A DNA stretch of 64,000 nt from Pseudopontixanthobacter vadosimaris (GTDB lineage: Bacteria; Pseudomonadota; Alphaproteobacteria; Sphingomonadales; Sphingomonadaceae). Of this stretch, positions 33,389-43,125 are shown piece after piece; the first letter of the stretch is position 1, and each line of letters begins with the position of its first letter. A program made the translations under genes and the position numbers. The notes beneath the pieces were generated by a model. That model did not search any database, was not told the origin of the DNA, and saw only the letters and a list, made by a program, of their open reading frames with translations. The DNA lies in assembly GCF_012979275.1 (NCBI RefSeq), contig NZ_JABASZ010000025.1, positions 62,001-126,000 on the forward strand. The letters are read 5' to 3'.

Positions 33389-34160
33389 ACCTCCGCTACA
33401 GATTTCGGCCGATGGACAGGTCCAGCCCATGCCTCGGCAATGGGTGCCGGAGGTGCCCGTGGCGATGGAATATAACGGTCTCTCCTATGCCGTGATGATG
33501 GCCACTCCGGCGGATTTGCAGGATTTCGCCCTGGGCTTCGCCGTGGCGGAAGGGCTGGCGAAAGGCGCATCGGACCTCACGCATTTTTCAGCAGCGGAAG
33601 TCGAGGCAGGCTGGATATTGCGCGCCACCCTGGCCGGAGTGGAGCCGGCGAAATTGCAGGAGCGGGTGCGTAACCGCGTGGCTGAATCGAGTTGCGGCCT
33701 TTGCGGCATCGAAAATCTCGCCGCTCTTGCCGTGCCGCTGCCGCACGTTCGGCCGCATGCCGCCATCGCGCCTGACGCAATCTTTCGTGCCCTTGCCGAC
33801 CTGCGCGGATTGCAACCCCTCGGCAGTGCCACCCGCGCCGCCCATGCCGCCGCGCTCGCCGCATCCGACGGACGAATAGGGATCGTGCGTGAGGATGTGG
33901 GCCGCCACAATGCGATGGACAAGCTGGTCGGCGGAGCGCTGGTTGCAGGTGCCGATCCTTGCGACGGCTTTATCCTGTCCACGGCGCGATGTTCCTACGA
34001 AATCGTCGAAAAGGCGGTGCGGGCGGGCGCGACCACGCTGGTGACCATATCCCTGCCCACCACCATGGCGATCAGCCGCGCGCATGATGCCGGGCTGACG
34101 CTCTATTGTCTGGCGCGCGATGACAGCGTGCTGCTGGTGAGCAGGGGGCAGTCATCCTGA
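33381..34160 (+). CDS. fdhD: Formate dehydrogenase accessory sulfurtransferase FdhD
   Basis: A 259-residue protein that carries sulfur from a cysteine desulfurase to the Mo-bis-MGD cofactor, a step required by formate dehydrogenases. The CxxC pair is C105-G-L-C108 (SSCGLCGIENL); the cofactor/GDP-binding segment DVGRHNAMDKLVGGAL and ISLPTTMAISRAHDAGLTLY are typical. It overlaps mobA. Its presence suggests that the upstream YdeP-like enzyme depends on sulfuration, as formate dehydrogenases do. Confidence 0.93.
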   Translation: MVEPPLQISADGQVQPMPRQWVPEVPVAMEYNGLSYAVMMATPADLQDFALGFAVAEGLAKGASDLTHFSAAEVEAGWILRATLAGVEPAKLQERVRNRVAESSCGLCGIENLAALAVPLPHVRPHAAIAPDAIFRALADLRGLQPLGSATRAAHAAALAASDGRIGIVREDVGRHNAMDKLVGGALVAGADPCDGFILSTARCSYEIVEKAVRAGATTLVTISLPTTMAISRAHDAGLTLYCLARDDSVLLVSRGQSS

Positions 34161-34262
34161 TACCGGTTTCCGCGCTTTCGCCGCATGCAAGCATCCTGCA
34201 CATGGGCGATCTCGAAAAAGTGGGTGCGAAACAGGGGCATTGGGGTCTAAGGCGTAATTGCT

Positions 34263-35339
34263 ATGAACGGGTCGATCCATGAATTCACGCGTATCCCGGC
34301 ACCGGGCAGTGACATGCCGCATGGCAGGGCGCTTGCCAGGGGCGATGTTCGCAACAGGATGCGGGCGACGAGCGACCCCTGTATCGGAGTGATCTTCAAT
34401 CCTCGCAGCCACCGCAATCGTGGTGGCGGACGGGCCGAATTGCCGGGCGTGATGATCGCCGAACCCGCGGATCGGGACAGGTTGCCGGCAGTGCTTGCCG
34501 ATTTCGCGGCAAGGGGCGTCGACTACCTCATCATCGATGGGGGCGATGGCACGGTGCGCGACATTCTCACCAGCGGGCAGGCGGTGTTCGGCGATGACTG
34601 GCCCGCCCTTGCCGTGCTGCCCAAGGGCAAGACCAACGCCCTGAACATCGATCTGGGCGCGCCTGGCGACTGGTCTTTGGCCGATGCCATCGCCGCTCAT
34701 CACAGCGGCAGGCGCGTCCTTCGCAGGCCCTTGCAGATAATCGCCGACGAACCGGGCCTTGATAGGGGTCATGGCGCAGATGAGGGCGGAACGGGCATCC
34801 TGCAGGGCTTCATTCTGGGGGCAGGAGCCTTTACCACCGGCATCCAGGCGGGGCAGGATGCCCACCGGATGGGCGCCTTCAACAGCCTGGCGGTGGGCGT
34901 GACAGTCATCTGGGCGGTGATACAGGCCCTGTTCGGATCGCCGACGAACAAGTGGCGGCGCGGTGTGCCCATGGACATTCGCCTGGGGCCGGAGCGCCGG
35001 TCCATGCGGCACAGCGGATATGGAGCGTCCGATCGCCGCGACGTGCTGGTGGCGACGACGCTGGAACGGCTGCCGGCCGGTATCAAGCTGTTCGGCAAAC
35101 GGCAGCGCGGCCTGAAGTTGTTCGTGATGGACAAGATGCGGCGCACCTTGATGGCGAGTCTGCCGGCGACCCTGTTCGGCTACGATCCGCCATGGCTTTC
35201 CGGTGCGGGCTTCCACCGGATCGAGGCGGCGGAGTTCGCCATCGCGCTCGGCGGTCAGTTCATCCTGGATGGAGAGGCTTTCCCGGCGGGCCAGTATATC
35301 GTCAGGGAAGGGCCGGAACTGTCCTTCGTGGTGCCATGA
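34263..35339 (+). CDS. Diacylglycerol/lipid kinase family protein
   Basis: A 358-residue protein with a diacylglycerol kinase catalytic domain. IGVIFNPRSHRNRGGG, the nucleotide-binding GGDGT (residues 93-97) and AVLPKGKTNALNIDL (PxGxxN-type) are in order in the first 130 residues; a beta-rich second domain follows, ending FILDGEAFPAGQYIV. It should phosphorylate a lipid such as diacylglycerol with ATP, giving phosphatidate at the inner membrane. Start ATG 34263 (AAGGCG about 10 nt upstream), with a possible later start at codon 18. Its stop overlaps the next gene (ATGA at 35336-35339), pointing to coupled expression with the Tam41-like protein. Confidence 0.85.
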   Translation: MNGSIHEFTRIPAPGSDMPHGRALARGDVRNRMRATSDPCIGVIFNPRSHRNRGGGRAELPGVMIAEPADRDRLPAVLADFAARGVDYLIIDGGDGTVRDILTSGQAVFGDDWPALAVLPKGKTNALNIDLGAPGDWSLADAIAAHHSGRRVLRRPLQIIADEPGLDRGHGADEGGTGILQGFILGAGAFTTGIQAGQDAHRMGAFNSLAVGVTVIWAVIQALFGSPTNKWRRGVPMDIRLGPERRSMRHSGYGASDRRDVLVATTLERLPAGIKLFGKRQRGLKLFVMDKMRRTLMASLPATLFGYDPPWLSGAGFHRIEAAEFAIALGGQFILDGEAFPAGQYIVREGPELSFVVP

Positions 35340-36256
35340 CCACGTCACCGGAGGCTGGATCGCAGGAGGTCGGGCCGCTGGAAACGCGCGTGGCACAGCG
35401 GCTGGCGCGGGTTGTCGATCCGGCTGTCTCACGCTTCGCAGAACGTCTGGCGCATGAGGCGGGGGCGCTGGCGGTGATCTTCTACGGGTCGAATCTGCGG
35501 ACCGGCGACCTGGAAGGGGTACTCGATTTCTACGTCCTGATGCCGGGGGCGGAACAGGGGCGGATATGGCCCCGCATCAGCTATCGCGAATGCGCGGAAG
35601 GTGGCGATCTGTTGCGGGCGAAGATCGCGACCATGGCGCTCTCCACCTTCGAGCGCGCGGCAGCGGGCCGGTCACGCGACACGACAATCTGGACGCGGTT
35701 CGTGCAGCCTGCGGCACTCGTCTGGAGTCGGGATGACGATGCGGGCGCCAGGGTCAGGGCCGCCGTGGCCGATGCGGCGAAAACCGCCGCTCTGGTCGCG
35801 GTCGCGCTCGGACCTGCGACCGGAACCGCGCGGGATTACTGGCGAGGCCTGTTCCGGGCCACTTACAGGGCCGAGCTGCGGGTCGAAAAACCGGGGCGGG
35901 AGGAAAGCATCCTCGCAAAGGATCCTGCCCATTTCGAAGGGTTGCTGCGCGCTGCGTTGACGGCTCGCCGCATCGGTTTCACGCAAGACGGCGAAAGGAT
36001 CACGCCTGGCCTGCCCCCGGACCTGCGCCGGCGGGTCAGGCGATGGTGGGCCGTCCGGCAGTCGCTGGGCAAGCCCTTCAACATTGCCCGCCTGATGAAG
36101 GCGACGACCACTTTCGACGGCGCGGCACGCTATGGTGCATGGAAGGTCGAACGCCATACAGGCGTCAGCGTCAGGCTGACTCCGTGGCGCGAGAAGCACC
36201 CCATTCTTGCCGCGCCGGGAGTGCTGTGGAACGTCTGGCGCGAAAGGAGGCGCTAG
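35336..36256 (+). CDS. Tam41-like putative CTP:phosphatidate cytidylyltransferase
   Basis: A 306-residue soluble protein, not a standard bacterial family that I can name with certainty. The nucleotidyltransferase signature is AVIFYGSNLRTGD followed by LDFYVLM (Y50-G-S52, D64), matching the YGS...DF pattern of the mitochondrial CDP-diacylglycerol synthase Tam41. Further parallels by eye are RAKIATMALSTFERA, TRFVQPAALVW and the basic C-terminal block LGKPFNIARLMKATTTFDG with KVERH (residues 244-274), in the same order as in Tam41. It would convert phosphatidate and CTP to CDP-diacylglycerol. The ATGA overlap with a lipid-kinase gene, whose product would be phosphatidate, supports this. Low sequence similarity makes this an inference; another nucleotidyltransferase activity is possible. 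Confidence 0.5.
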   Translation: MTTSPEAGSQEVGPLETRVAQRLARVVDPAVSRFAERLAHEAGALAVIFYGSNLRTGDLEGVLDFYVLMPGAEQGRIWPRISYRECAEGGDLLRAKIATMALSTFERAAAGRSRDTTIWTRFVQPAALVWSRDDDAGARVRAAVADAAKTAALVAVALGPATGTARDYWRGLFRATYRAELRVEKPGREESILAKDPAHFEGLLRAALTARRIGFTQDGERITPGLPPDLRRRVRRWWAVRQSLGKPFNIARLMKATTTFDGAARYGAWKVERHTGVSVRLTPWREKHPILAAPGVLWNVWRERRR

Positions 36257-36263
36257 GCCGCCT

Positions 36264-36773
36264 TCACATGTAGCGCATCTTTACCCTGATCGACGTGACG
36301 CCCGGCCCCGCACCGAAGGCCACCTTGCGGTAGCTCGGTTTGCCGAGGTTGAAGATGTTGATGGTAGGATTGTTCGACATCGCGCCGCCATCTTCCGAAA
36401 GGTCGGTCTTGCCATTGCCATTCGCATCATGCCGCACGGCCACGCCGTAAGTGCCGGCGGCAGACACCGGCAGGCAGAACTGCATGGTACCGGCTTTTGC
36501 CGCAGTTTCCGTGCGCGTCAGCCAGCGCCCGGAGGACAGCCAGTCACTCGCAGTGGCGTTGTAGACTTCCGCGCGCATTCTGCCGCGCGACGATTCGATG
36601 CCGTCCACCGTCACCAATATGGCAGGCCCGGCACCGCGATGGCATTTGGAGATGTCGTTGCTGACGTTACGCCCATAGCGGGACTGGGCCTGGGCCGGTA
36701 CGAAGGCGGACAAGGCGAGGCCCGCGGCGGCCAGCGCCGCCGCCAGATTGCGGCTGTTCTTCATTTCAATCAT
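36264..36773 (-). CDS. Exported DUF2141 protein
   Basis: A 169-residue secreted or periplasmic protein with signal peptide (residues 1 to about 30, ending PAQAQ). The DUF2141 hallmark GTYGVAVRHDANGNGKTDL and the later MSNNPTINIFNLGKPSY are clear; the DxNGNGxxD stretch looks like a calcium-binding loop. A beta-sandwich fold is expected; function is unknown. ATG 36773 has GAGGA 3-4 nt upstream; an in-frame ATG at 36764 fits too and has a better-spaced site. It is convergent with the Tam41-like gene (7 bases between stops). Confidence 0.85.
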   Translation of the reverse strand: MIEMKNSRNLAAALAAAGLALSAFVPAQAQSRYGRNVSNDISKCHRGAGPAILVTVDGIESSRGRMRAEVYNATASDWLSSGRWLTRTETAAKAGTMQFCLPVSAAGTYGVAVRHDANGNGKTDLSEDGGAMSNNPTINIFNLGKPSYRKVAFGAGPGVTSIRVKMRYM

Positions 36774-37176
36774 GCTTCCTCGTCGCCCTGCGGCAACGGT
36801 TCGAGAATCCTGCACAAGGAGGGCCAGCGACCGTTCTCCCGATGTATCTTGAGGTGCAGCATGGCGGCGAAGCTCTGAATTGGCGCTGAATTGCGCTGCA
36901 GATGCCGGAGCAGCGGGATAGCGAGGTTCAGGCGCCGCCCCCCTGGCGGGCGATATATTGCGATCATGGCTGCGTTGCCCGAACCGGAGAGGTGGTTGTC
37001 GCATAATGGGACCGTTCGGCAGATCTGCGATGCGTCATGTGGAAAAAGACGCCCGCCCGGCTTGAGACTGGCGGCTGGCAGGGGTAATCGTCACGCGCCC
37101 GGCTTTCCTGCCGGCCAGATCCCATGCCCGGCCGCGGCTTTTCGCCCGATCGACGGCCCGGCCAACAGCAAAGCGC
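36774..37176. other. Intergenic region between DUF2141 gene and rpe
   Basis: About 400 bases with no convincing gene on either strand. Open frames pass through it only as extensions of the heparinase and rpe frames, without ribosome sites or homology. It should hold the two divergent promoters, but I found no clear -35/-10 pair. GC-rich imperfect inverted repeats occur around 37100-37140. Confidence 0.5.
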
Positions 37177-37854
37177 ATGCGCATGGCTTCCCCGCTGATT
37201 TCCCCCTCGATCCTTTCGGCGGATTTCGCGCGCCTTGGCGAGGAAATTCGCGCCATCGATGCAGCGGGTGCGGACTGGATCCATGTCGATGTGATGGATG
37301 GGCATTTCGTCCCCAACATCACTATCGGCGCCGCCGTGGTCAAGGCCCTGCGCCCGCACACGGACAAGCCCTTCGACGTTCATCTGATGGTGGCGCCGGT
37401 GGATGCCTATCTCGCCGAATTTGCCGAAGCCGGGGCGGATATCATCACTGTCCATCCCGAGGCCGGCCCCCATGTCCATCGCACGGTGCAGGCGATCAAG
37501 GGTCTGGGCAAGCAGGCGGGGATATCGCTGAACCCGGCAACGCCTGCCAAGATGCTGGATTACCTGATCGACGATATCGATCTCGTCCTGGTGATGAGCG
37601 TCAATCCCGGTTTCGGCGGGCAGAGCTTTATCCATTCGCAATTGAAGAAGGTGGAGGCCGTGCGCCGGATGATCGACAAGTCCGGGCGCGACATCCGCCT
37701 GGAAGTCGATGGCGGCGTGAATGCCGAGACGGCGCGGCTCTCTGTCGATGCGGGGGCCGACGTGCTGGTCGCAGGGTCCGCCACCTTCAAGGGCGGGCCG
37801 GATTGCTATGCCGCCAACATCGCCGCGCTCAGACAGGCCGGGAATGCAGCTTGA
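37177..37854 (+). CDS. rpe: Ribulose-phosphate 3-epimerase
   Basis: A 225-residue TIM-barrel enzyme that interconverts ribulose-5-phosphate and xylulose-5-phosphate in the pentose phosphate pathway. Landmarks: [33 protein letters not shown] (metal-binding His/Asp), [14 protein letters not shown] and [14 protein letters not shown]. Start ATG 37177 (MRMASPL...) or the ATG two codons on. Its stop codon overlaps a possible TTG start of the heparinase gene (TTGA at 37851-37854). Confidence 0.96.
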   Translation: MRMASPLISPSILSADFARLGEEIRAIDAAGADWIHVDVMDGHFVPNITIGAAVVKALRPHTDKPFDVHLMVAPVDAYLAEFAEAGADIITVHPEAGPHVHRTVQAIKGLGKQAGISLNPATPAKMLDYLIDDIDLVLVMSVNPGFGGQSFIHSQLKKVEAVRRMIDKSGRDIRLEVDGGVNAETARLSVDAGADVLVAGSATFKGGPDCYAANIAALRQAGNAA

Positions 37855-37934
37855 ACGATGGTCCGGCAGCAGCGGAATCGAAAGCGGGCCGATCAGCGGG
37901 GCGCTGTGCTCCGGACGCGGCCGAGGCGGCTGAG

Positions 37935-39821
37935 ATGGCGCTTCCCCTGAAATCGGGCGACCCGGCAGAGGCCGGGCTGGCCGAGACTGCACCTCCTGCC
38001 TTGGAAGAGGGCCGGACGGCGGAGGCGGCAGGGAAGGACCGGGATCGTCAGGCCTCCCGCGGCGGACCCGCCGGCGAGGTGCTGGAGCCCGGCCGGTCGC
38101 TGGTCCATGCCGATTATCGTGCGCCGCCGCTGGGCGCGGCAGACCGGCTGGTGCGTCTTGCCTATCGGCTGGGCGTGCCCGGACAGACCCTTTCCGCGCC
38201 GTTTCGCAAGCCGTCCCGCCCCCGGCTGCTGGCAACGGTCGACAGCCCGCTTGCGGGGGAGCGCGCTGCAGGCGTCGCGCTGCGGGCGGGGCATTTCCTC
38301 GTCCATGGCGTCAAGGCGCCGATCGCGCAGGTCGATTTTGCGCCCGCAGCGCGGCTGACTCCGGTATTCGAACGGGTCGTGCATGGCTTCACCTGGCTGC
38401 GCGATCTTGCCTCCTGCGCCCCGCGCGAACAATGCACATCGGCGGCGGAACGCGTGCTGGCGGCATGGCTGGCCGCCAATCCGAAACCACACAAAGGCCC
38501 GGCCTGGCAGGTCGACAATACCGGGCACCGCCTGCTCAACTGGCTGGTACATGCCCCGCTGGCCATGGGCGGCCAGAACGGCGCTCTGCGCGGCCAGGTG
38601 CTTGCTGCTGCGGCGGATACCGCGCGCTGGCTCGACCGTCATGTAACCCGCGCACCCGACCGGCTGGGCGCAATTGCCGGATGGAGTGCGATCACCGCCG
38701 CCGGTCTGCTGCTGCCTGACGGGCGTCCGCGCCGCCTGTTCGGCGAGGCGGGGCTGATCCGCGCACTGGGCGAACTGGTCGCCGATGACGGCGGCGTGCT
38801 GTCGCGCAGCCCCATCGACCAGATGGAAGCGATTGCCCTGCTGGTGGAATTGCGCGCCTGTTACCGGGCGGTCGATCAGGAGCAGCCCGCCGCGTTGGAC
38901 GCGCTGCTGGCGCTGCTGGTGCCGCCGCTTCTCGCCCTGGTGCATTCGGACGGGGCGCTGGGCAGCTGGCAGGGAGCGGGCGCCGTTTCGCACGATCGCA
39001 TCGCCGGTCTGGTGGAGGCGAGCGGCATCCGCACGCGGCCGCTGAAGGATGTGCGCCAATGGGGCTATCAGCGCGTCGCGGCAGGGCGATCCGTGCTGCT
39101 GTTCGACGCCGCACCGCCGCCGCTCAGTCGCCATGCGCGCCACGGCTGCGCGTCGACCCTGGCCTTCGAATTGTCGTCGGGTGCCCATCGCCTGATCGTC
39201 AATTGCGGCGGGGCGGCTTTTGCGGGTGGGCAGGTTCCGGTGCGGATCGAGCAGGGATTGCGCGCCACGGCGGCTCATTCGACGCTGGTGCTCGACGATG
39301 CGAATTCCACTGCCGTCCTCATCAATGGCAAGCTGGGCGGCGGCGTGGGCGAGGTCGAGGTCGATCGCCGCACGCTTAAGACGAACCAGGGCACTGCCAC
39401 GAAGATCGAGGCGAGCCATGACGGATATGCCGCGCGATATGGTCTGCTGCATCGCCGCATCCTGATCCTGCGCGACGATGGGACCGAACTGCGCGGCGAA
39501 GATTTGCTGATCCCCGCAGGCAAGCCCGGCAAACGCGGCAAGATCGGTTTCGCCCTGCGTTTCCACGTCGGCCCCGGCGCCGATTTGCGGCTGTCCGACG
39601 ACAGGCGCGGCGCCAGCCTCGGCCTCCCGGACGGTTCGACCTGGCAGTTCCGCACCGGCACCAATAATGAATCGGACGATCTCGGCGGCGAAGTGTCCGT
39701 CGAGGAAAGCCTGTGGGTCGATGCGCTCGGCAGGCCGCAGCCGGTGCAGCAGATGGTGATCCAGGGCCTTACCTCGCGCGGGGGCGGCAGTTTCACCTGG
39801 CTCCTGAAGAAAATGGGATAG
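37935..39821 (+). CDS. Heparinase II/III family protein
   Basis: A protein of 628 residues from ATG 37935 (GAGG about 8 nt upstream); an alternative TTG at 37851 overlapping the rpe stop would add 28 residues. The N-terminal 320 or so residues form the helical toroid typical of alginate/heparin lyases (for example [17 protein letters not shown]); the C-terminal half is the heparinase II/III beta-sandwich ([33 protein letters not shown]). No signal peptide is visible. Members of this type sit beside rpe and purH in sphingomonads; the substrate, perhaps an acidic cell-surface polysaccharide, is not known. purH follows after 4 bases. Confidence 0.82.
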   Translation: MALPLKSGDPAEAGLAETAPPALEEGRTAEAAGKDRDRQASRGGPAGEVLEPGRSLVHADYRAPPLGAADRLVRLAYRLGVPGQTLSAPFRKPSRPRLLATVDSPLAGERAAGVALRAGHFLVHGVKAPIAQVDFAPAARLTPVFERVVHGFTWLRDLASCAPREQCTSAAERVLAAWLAANPKPHKGPAWQVDNTGHRLLNWLVHAPLAMGGQNGALRGQVLAAAADTARWLDRHVTRAPDRLGAIAGWSAITAAGLLLPDGRPRRLFGEAGLIRALGELVADDGGVLSRSPIDQMEAIALLVELRACYRAVDQEQPAALDALLALLVPPLLALVHSDGALGSWQGAGAVSHDRIAGLVEASGIRTRPLKDVRQWGYQRVAAGRSVLLFDAAPPPLSRHARHGCASTLAFELSSGAHRLIVNCGGAAFAGGQVPVRIEQGLRATAAHSTLVLDDANSTAVLINGKLGGGVGEVEVDRRTLKTNQGTATKIEASHDGYAARYGLLHRRILILRDDGTELRGEDLLIPAGKPGKRGKIGFALRFHVGPGADLRLSDDRRGASLGLPDGSTWQFRTGTNNESDDLGGEVSVEESLWVDALGRPQPVQQMVIQGLTSRGGGSFTWLLKKMG

Positions 39822-39825
39822 AACA

Positions 39826-41442
39826 TTGAACGACGTGACGATCAGGCGGGCGCTGCTGTCCGTTTCCGACAAGACCGGCCTTGCGGACCTTGGCAGGGAA
39901 CTGGCGCAGCGCGGGGTGGAACTGGTGTCGACCGGCGGCACGGCGAAAGCCTTGCGCGAGGCGGGCCTGGAGGTCCGCGACGTGGCGGATGTGACCGGCT
40001 TTCCCGAAATGATGGACGGACGGGTCAAGACGTTGCACCCCATGGTGCATGGCGGATTGCTGGCGGTGCGCGACGATGCCGATCATGCCGCCGCGATGCA
40101 GCAGCACGGGATCGGCGCGATCGATCTCGTGATCGTCAATCTCTATCCGTTCCAGGAAACCGTCGCCAGCGGCGCGGAGCGGAACGCGATCATCGAGAAC
40201 ATCGACATCGGCGGCCCAAGCATGGTGCGCTCTGCGGCCAAGAATCATCGCTATGTCACCATCGTCACCGATCCTGCCGATTACCCGATGCTGATCGCGG
40301 AACTGGATGCGGCGGACGGGGCGACGACCCGGTCGCTGAGAACCCGAATGGCCGCCAAGGCCTTTGCCGCCACCGCCGCCTATGATTCCGCGATTGCCGG
40401 CTGGTTCGCGAGCGAGGAGGGGCAAGATGCGGAAGGCGCTGCTTCGGCAGGCGGCCAGTTCCCCGCTGAACTGTCGCTGCGCTATCGGCGCGCGGACATC
40501 CTGCGTTACGGCGAAAACCCGCATCAGGACGCGGCGCTCTATCTCGATGCTTCGGAAATGGCGAGCGGCGTAGGCGCAGCCGAGCAGGTGCAGGGCAAGG
40601 CGCTCAGCTACAACAATTACAACGATGCCGATGCGGCGCTTGAGCTGGTGGCCGAATTCGCCGGCGGGCCGCCAACGGTGGTCATCGTCAAGCATGCCAA
40701 TCCGTGCGGGGTCGCATCGGGTGACACGCTCCTCGAGGCCTATGAAGCAGCTCTGCGCTGCGACAGCGTTTCGGCATTCGGCGGCATCATCGCCTGCAAC
40801 CGCCCGCTGGACGGGGCGACCGCCGAAGCGATCACCGACATCTTCACCGAAGTCGTCATCGCGCCCGGTGCCGATGAAGCCGCACGCGCGGCATTTGCGA
40901 CCAAGAAGAACCTGCGCCTGCTCCTCACCTGCGATATGCTGGATGCGAAACGCGCAGGGCATACTGTGAAGACCATTGCCGGCGGGCTGCTGATGCAGAG
41001 CCGCGACAGCGCCAGCATCGCGCCTGCCGATCTCAAGGTCGTGACGAAGCGCCAGCCGACGGAGCGTGAACTGGCCGACTGCATGATGGCCTGGACCGTG
41101 GCGAAACATGTGAAGTCCAACGCCATCGTCTATGTAAAGGACGGGGTGACTGCCGGCATTGGTGCCGGCCAGATGAACCGCCGCGACAGCGCGCGCATCG
41201 CCGCGATGAAAGCGGCCGAGGCGGCGGAGCGATATAATTGGGCCGAGCCCCGCACCGCCGGCAGTGCGGTGGCATCCGACGCTTTCTTTCCCTTTGCCGA
41301 CGGGCTTGTCGCCGCGGCCGAAGCCGGCGCGACCGCCATCATCCAGCCCGGCGGGTCGATCCGCGATGACGAGGTGATTGCAGCCGCCGACAAGGTGGGG
41401 CTGGCGATGGTGTGCACCGGAATTCGTCACTTCCGGCACTGA
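39826..41442 (+). CDS. purH: Bifunctional AICAR transformylase / IMP cyclohydrolase
   Basis: PurH, 538 residues, catalyses the last two steps of IMP synthesis. The N-terminal IMP cyclohydrolase (MGS-like) domain has [20 protein letters not shown] and [10 protein letters not shown]; the C-terminal formyltransferase has [17 protein letters not shown] and [15 protein letters not shown], carrying the lysine and histidine of the transformylase site. The start is TTG 39826, four bases after the heparinase stop, since the conserved beginning leaves no ATG option. The end ([11 protein letters not shown]) is the family terminus. Confidence 0.97.
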   Translation: MNDVTIRRALLSVSDKTGLADLGRELAQRGVELVSTGGTAKALREAGLEVRDVADVTGFPEMMDGRVKTLHPMVHGGLLAVRDDADHAAAMQQHGIGAIDLVIVNLYPFQETVASGAERNAIIENIDIGGPSMVRSAAKNHRYVTIVTDPADYPMLIAELDAADGATTRSLRTRMAAKAFAATAAYDSAIAGWFASEEGQDAEGAASAGGQFPAELSLRYRRADILRYGENPHQDAALYLDASEMASGVGAAEQVQGKALSYNNYNDADAALELVAEFAGGPPTVVIVKHANPCGVASGDTLLEAYEAALRCDSVSAFGGIIACNRPLDGATAEAITDIFTEVVIAPGADEAARAAFATKKNLRLLLTCDMLDAKRAGHTVKTIAGGLLMQSRDSASIAPADLKVVTKRQPTERELADCMMAWTVAKHVKSNAIVYVKDGVTAGIGAGQMNRRDSARIAAMKAAEAAERYNWAEPRTAGSAVASDAFFPFADGLVAAAEAGATAIIQPGGSIRDDEVIAAADKVGLAMVCTGIRHFRH

Positions 41443-41596
41443 TCGCGTCAGAACCCCGTGTCGCCAGATTCGCGCCGGCTTGAAGCTGGCGCGCGTGTTC
41501 CCACGTATGAACCACAGGCAATTTGCATATTCAGGGCGAGGTCAGCGACAGTGCCTTATCGCGATGCCAACAAGAACAAAAACAGCGGAAATTCCC

Positions 41597-41728
41597 ATGC
41601 GTATCTTCAAATCCGACCTTTACCGCAATTTCGCCATCGGCTTCGTCGGCGGTGCGCTGGCGCTTTCGGTGCAGGCGGGTGGAGCGCTCTGGGACACCGT
41701 GCCGCATACGCTGGCAGCGATTTTCTGA
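41597..41728 (+). CDS. Small membrane protein (43 residues)
   Basis: A 43-residue peptide, MRIFKSDLYRNFAIGFVGGA... continuing as one hydrophobic segment (about residues 12-40) after a basic start, so a single-pass membrane protein is expected. GGAA lies about 8 nt before ATG 41597. It sits between purH and msrA with its own small intergenic gaps. I cannot name a family; short proteins starting like this occur in related genomes to my recollection, which is weak evidence. Coding status is probable, not certain. Confidence 0.5.
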   Translation: MRIFKSDLYRNFAIGFVGGALALSVQAGGALWDTVPHTLAAIF

Positions 41729-41757
41729 TTGGCGGGTTACGGACTGGAACCGAACAT

Positions 41758-42435
41758 ATGATGAAATCCTTTCTCCCCCTGCTTGCCGCAGCCGGACTCG
41801 CCGTGGCCGGATGCAATCAGGTGGCCAGCGCCGCGGAACCTGTCGTGGCGGCGCCTGCCGCTTTGAAAAAGAGCAAGGAATCCGGCCTCAAGACAGCGAT
41901 TTTCGCAGGCGGCTGTTTCTGGGGCGTGGAGGGCGTCTTTTCACGGGTCAAAGGCGTGAGAAGCGCAGTGTCCGGCTATCATGGCGGGAACGAGGCCACG
42001 GCCACTTACGACCGGGTCAACAGCGGCGTGACCGGCCATGCCGAAGCGGTGCGCGTCACTTACGATCCGTCGCAGATCCGCTACGATCAATTGCTGCGCA
42101 TCTTCTTTTCCGTCGTTGCCGACCCGACGCTGAAGAACCGCCAGGGTCCGGACCGCGGCAGCCAGTACCGCGCCGCGCTCGTCCCGATGAGTGACGACCA
42201 GCGCGCCGTCGCTGCCGCTTATCTGAAACAGATGGGAAGATCGGGCAAATGGAATGCGCCGATCGTGACGCAGCTGGAAACGTACAAGAAGTTTTACCCC
42301 GCCGAAGCCTATCATCAGGATTTCATGGAGAAGAATCCACGCCATTCCTACATCACCCGCTGGGATGCCCCCAAGGTGCGCGCATTGGCGCAGATGTATC
42401 CTGCGGTCCACCGCGCGACATTCGTCAAGGATTGA
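41758..42435 (+). CDS. msrA: Exported peptide-methionine (S)-S-oxide reductase
   Basis: A 225-residue methionine sulfoxide reductase A. The catalytic GCFWG is at G52-C53-F-W-G56; QYRAALVPMS and YHQDFMEKNP are typical. The N-terminus MMKSFLPLLAAAGLAVAGC is a lipoprotein signal (lipobox V16-A-G-C19), so it should repair oxidised methionines in the envelope. Start ATG 41758 (GGAA about 9 nt upstream); the adjacent ATG 41761 is equivalent. A separate MsrB, also exported, is at 52662-53153. Confidence 0.93.
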   Translation: MMKSFLPLLAAAGLAVAGCNQVASAAEPVVAAPAALKKSKESGLKTAIFAGGCFWGVEGVFSRVKGVRSAVSGYHGGNEATATYDRVNSGVTGHAEAVRVTYDPSQIRYDQLLRIFFSVVADPTLKNRQGPDRGSQYRAALVPMSDDQRAVAAAYLKQMGRSGKWNAPIVTQLETYKKFYPAEAYHQDFMEKNPRHSYITRWDAPKVRALAQMYPAVHRATFVKD

Positions 42436-42492
42436 CCGCCACTTTCACGCCCGGTGGTGGTGAAAGATCGTCAATCGCGATATAGTCGGCCC

Positions 42493-43005
42493 ATGATCGA
42501 AACAGCCGCACCCACACTTTCCTCCGTTTCTGCCGAATCCGGCAGATCGATGCACGGACACCGGGAACATTCGGGCGAGAAGCTGATTGCGGCGGCGCGC
42601 GATGCGCTGACCGCATCCGGCGAGCAATGGACCGCCATGCGGGCCGACATCTTCAACGAACTCGCCTGCCAGGACAGGCCGGCCAGCGCCTATGACATTG
42701 CCGACAGCCTCTCCGCCCGGCGGGGCAAGCGTGTCGCGCCGAACAGCGTGTACCGTATTCTCGACCTGTTCGTGGCGAATAATCTGGCCAACCGGATCGA
42801 GAGCGCGAATGCCTATCTGGTGAACACCCATCCCGGCTGCCGCCACGATTGCATCTTCGTCATCTGCGACGATTGCGGTTCCGCCCGCCACCTCGACGAT
42901 GACCGGGTGACCGGGGCGCTGCGGCAGGCGGGGCAGGGCGCGGGTTTCGCCAATATCCGACCGGTCGTCGAACTGCGCGGCTTATGCGGCGATTGCGCCG
43001 CCTGA
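42493..43005 (+). CDS. zur: Fur-family regulator, Zur-like
   Basis: A 170-residue metal-responsive repressor. A winged helix (QWTAMRADIFNEL ... NSVYRILDLFVANNL) is followed by a metal-binding dimerisation domain with two CxxC pairs, C125/C128 (ICDDCGS) and C165/C168 (LCGDCAA), the structural zinc site. HDCIFVICDDCG and the His-rich loop NTHPGCRHDC resemble zinc-uptake regulators more than iron Fur. It would repress zinc uptake genes; none lies in this window. ATG 42493 chosen; the frame extends 13 codons upstream without a better start. Confidence 0.8.
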   Translation: MIETAAPTLSSVSAESGRSMHGHREHSGEKLIAAARDALTASGEQWTAMRADIFNELACQDRPASAYDIADSLSARRGKRVAPNSVYRILDLFVANNLANRIESANAYLVNTHPGCRHDCIFVICDDCGSARHLDDDRVTGALRQAGQGAGFANIRPVVELRGLCGDCAA

Positions 43006-43125
43006 ACCGGCATCCGAAGCACTGGCGGGTGCCAGACGCCGGGGGCGGCCTGAGGGCCTTCGTCCGGCAAGCACCGGTCGACAGGGCGCGCGCTTGCGGC
43101 TAATCCCGGCGGAACACAGGAAAAG

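Noticed and set aside
34952-35335. N-terminal extension of the Tam41-like frame
   Set aside because: It overlaps the lipid kinase gene in another frame, and the ATGA start at 35336 is well placed.
36891-37934. Long N-terminal extension of the heparinase frame
   Set aside because: It overlaps rpe completely in another frame; rpe is certain.
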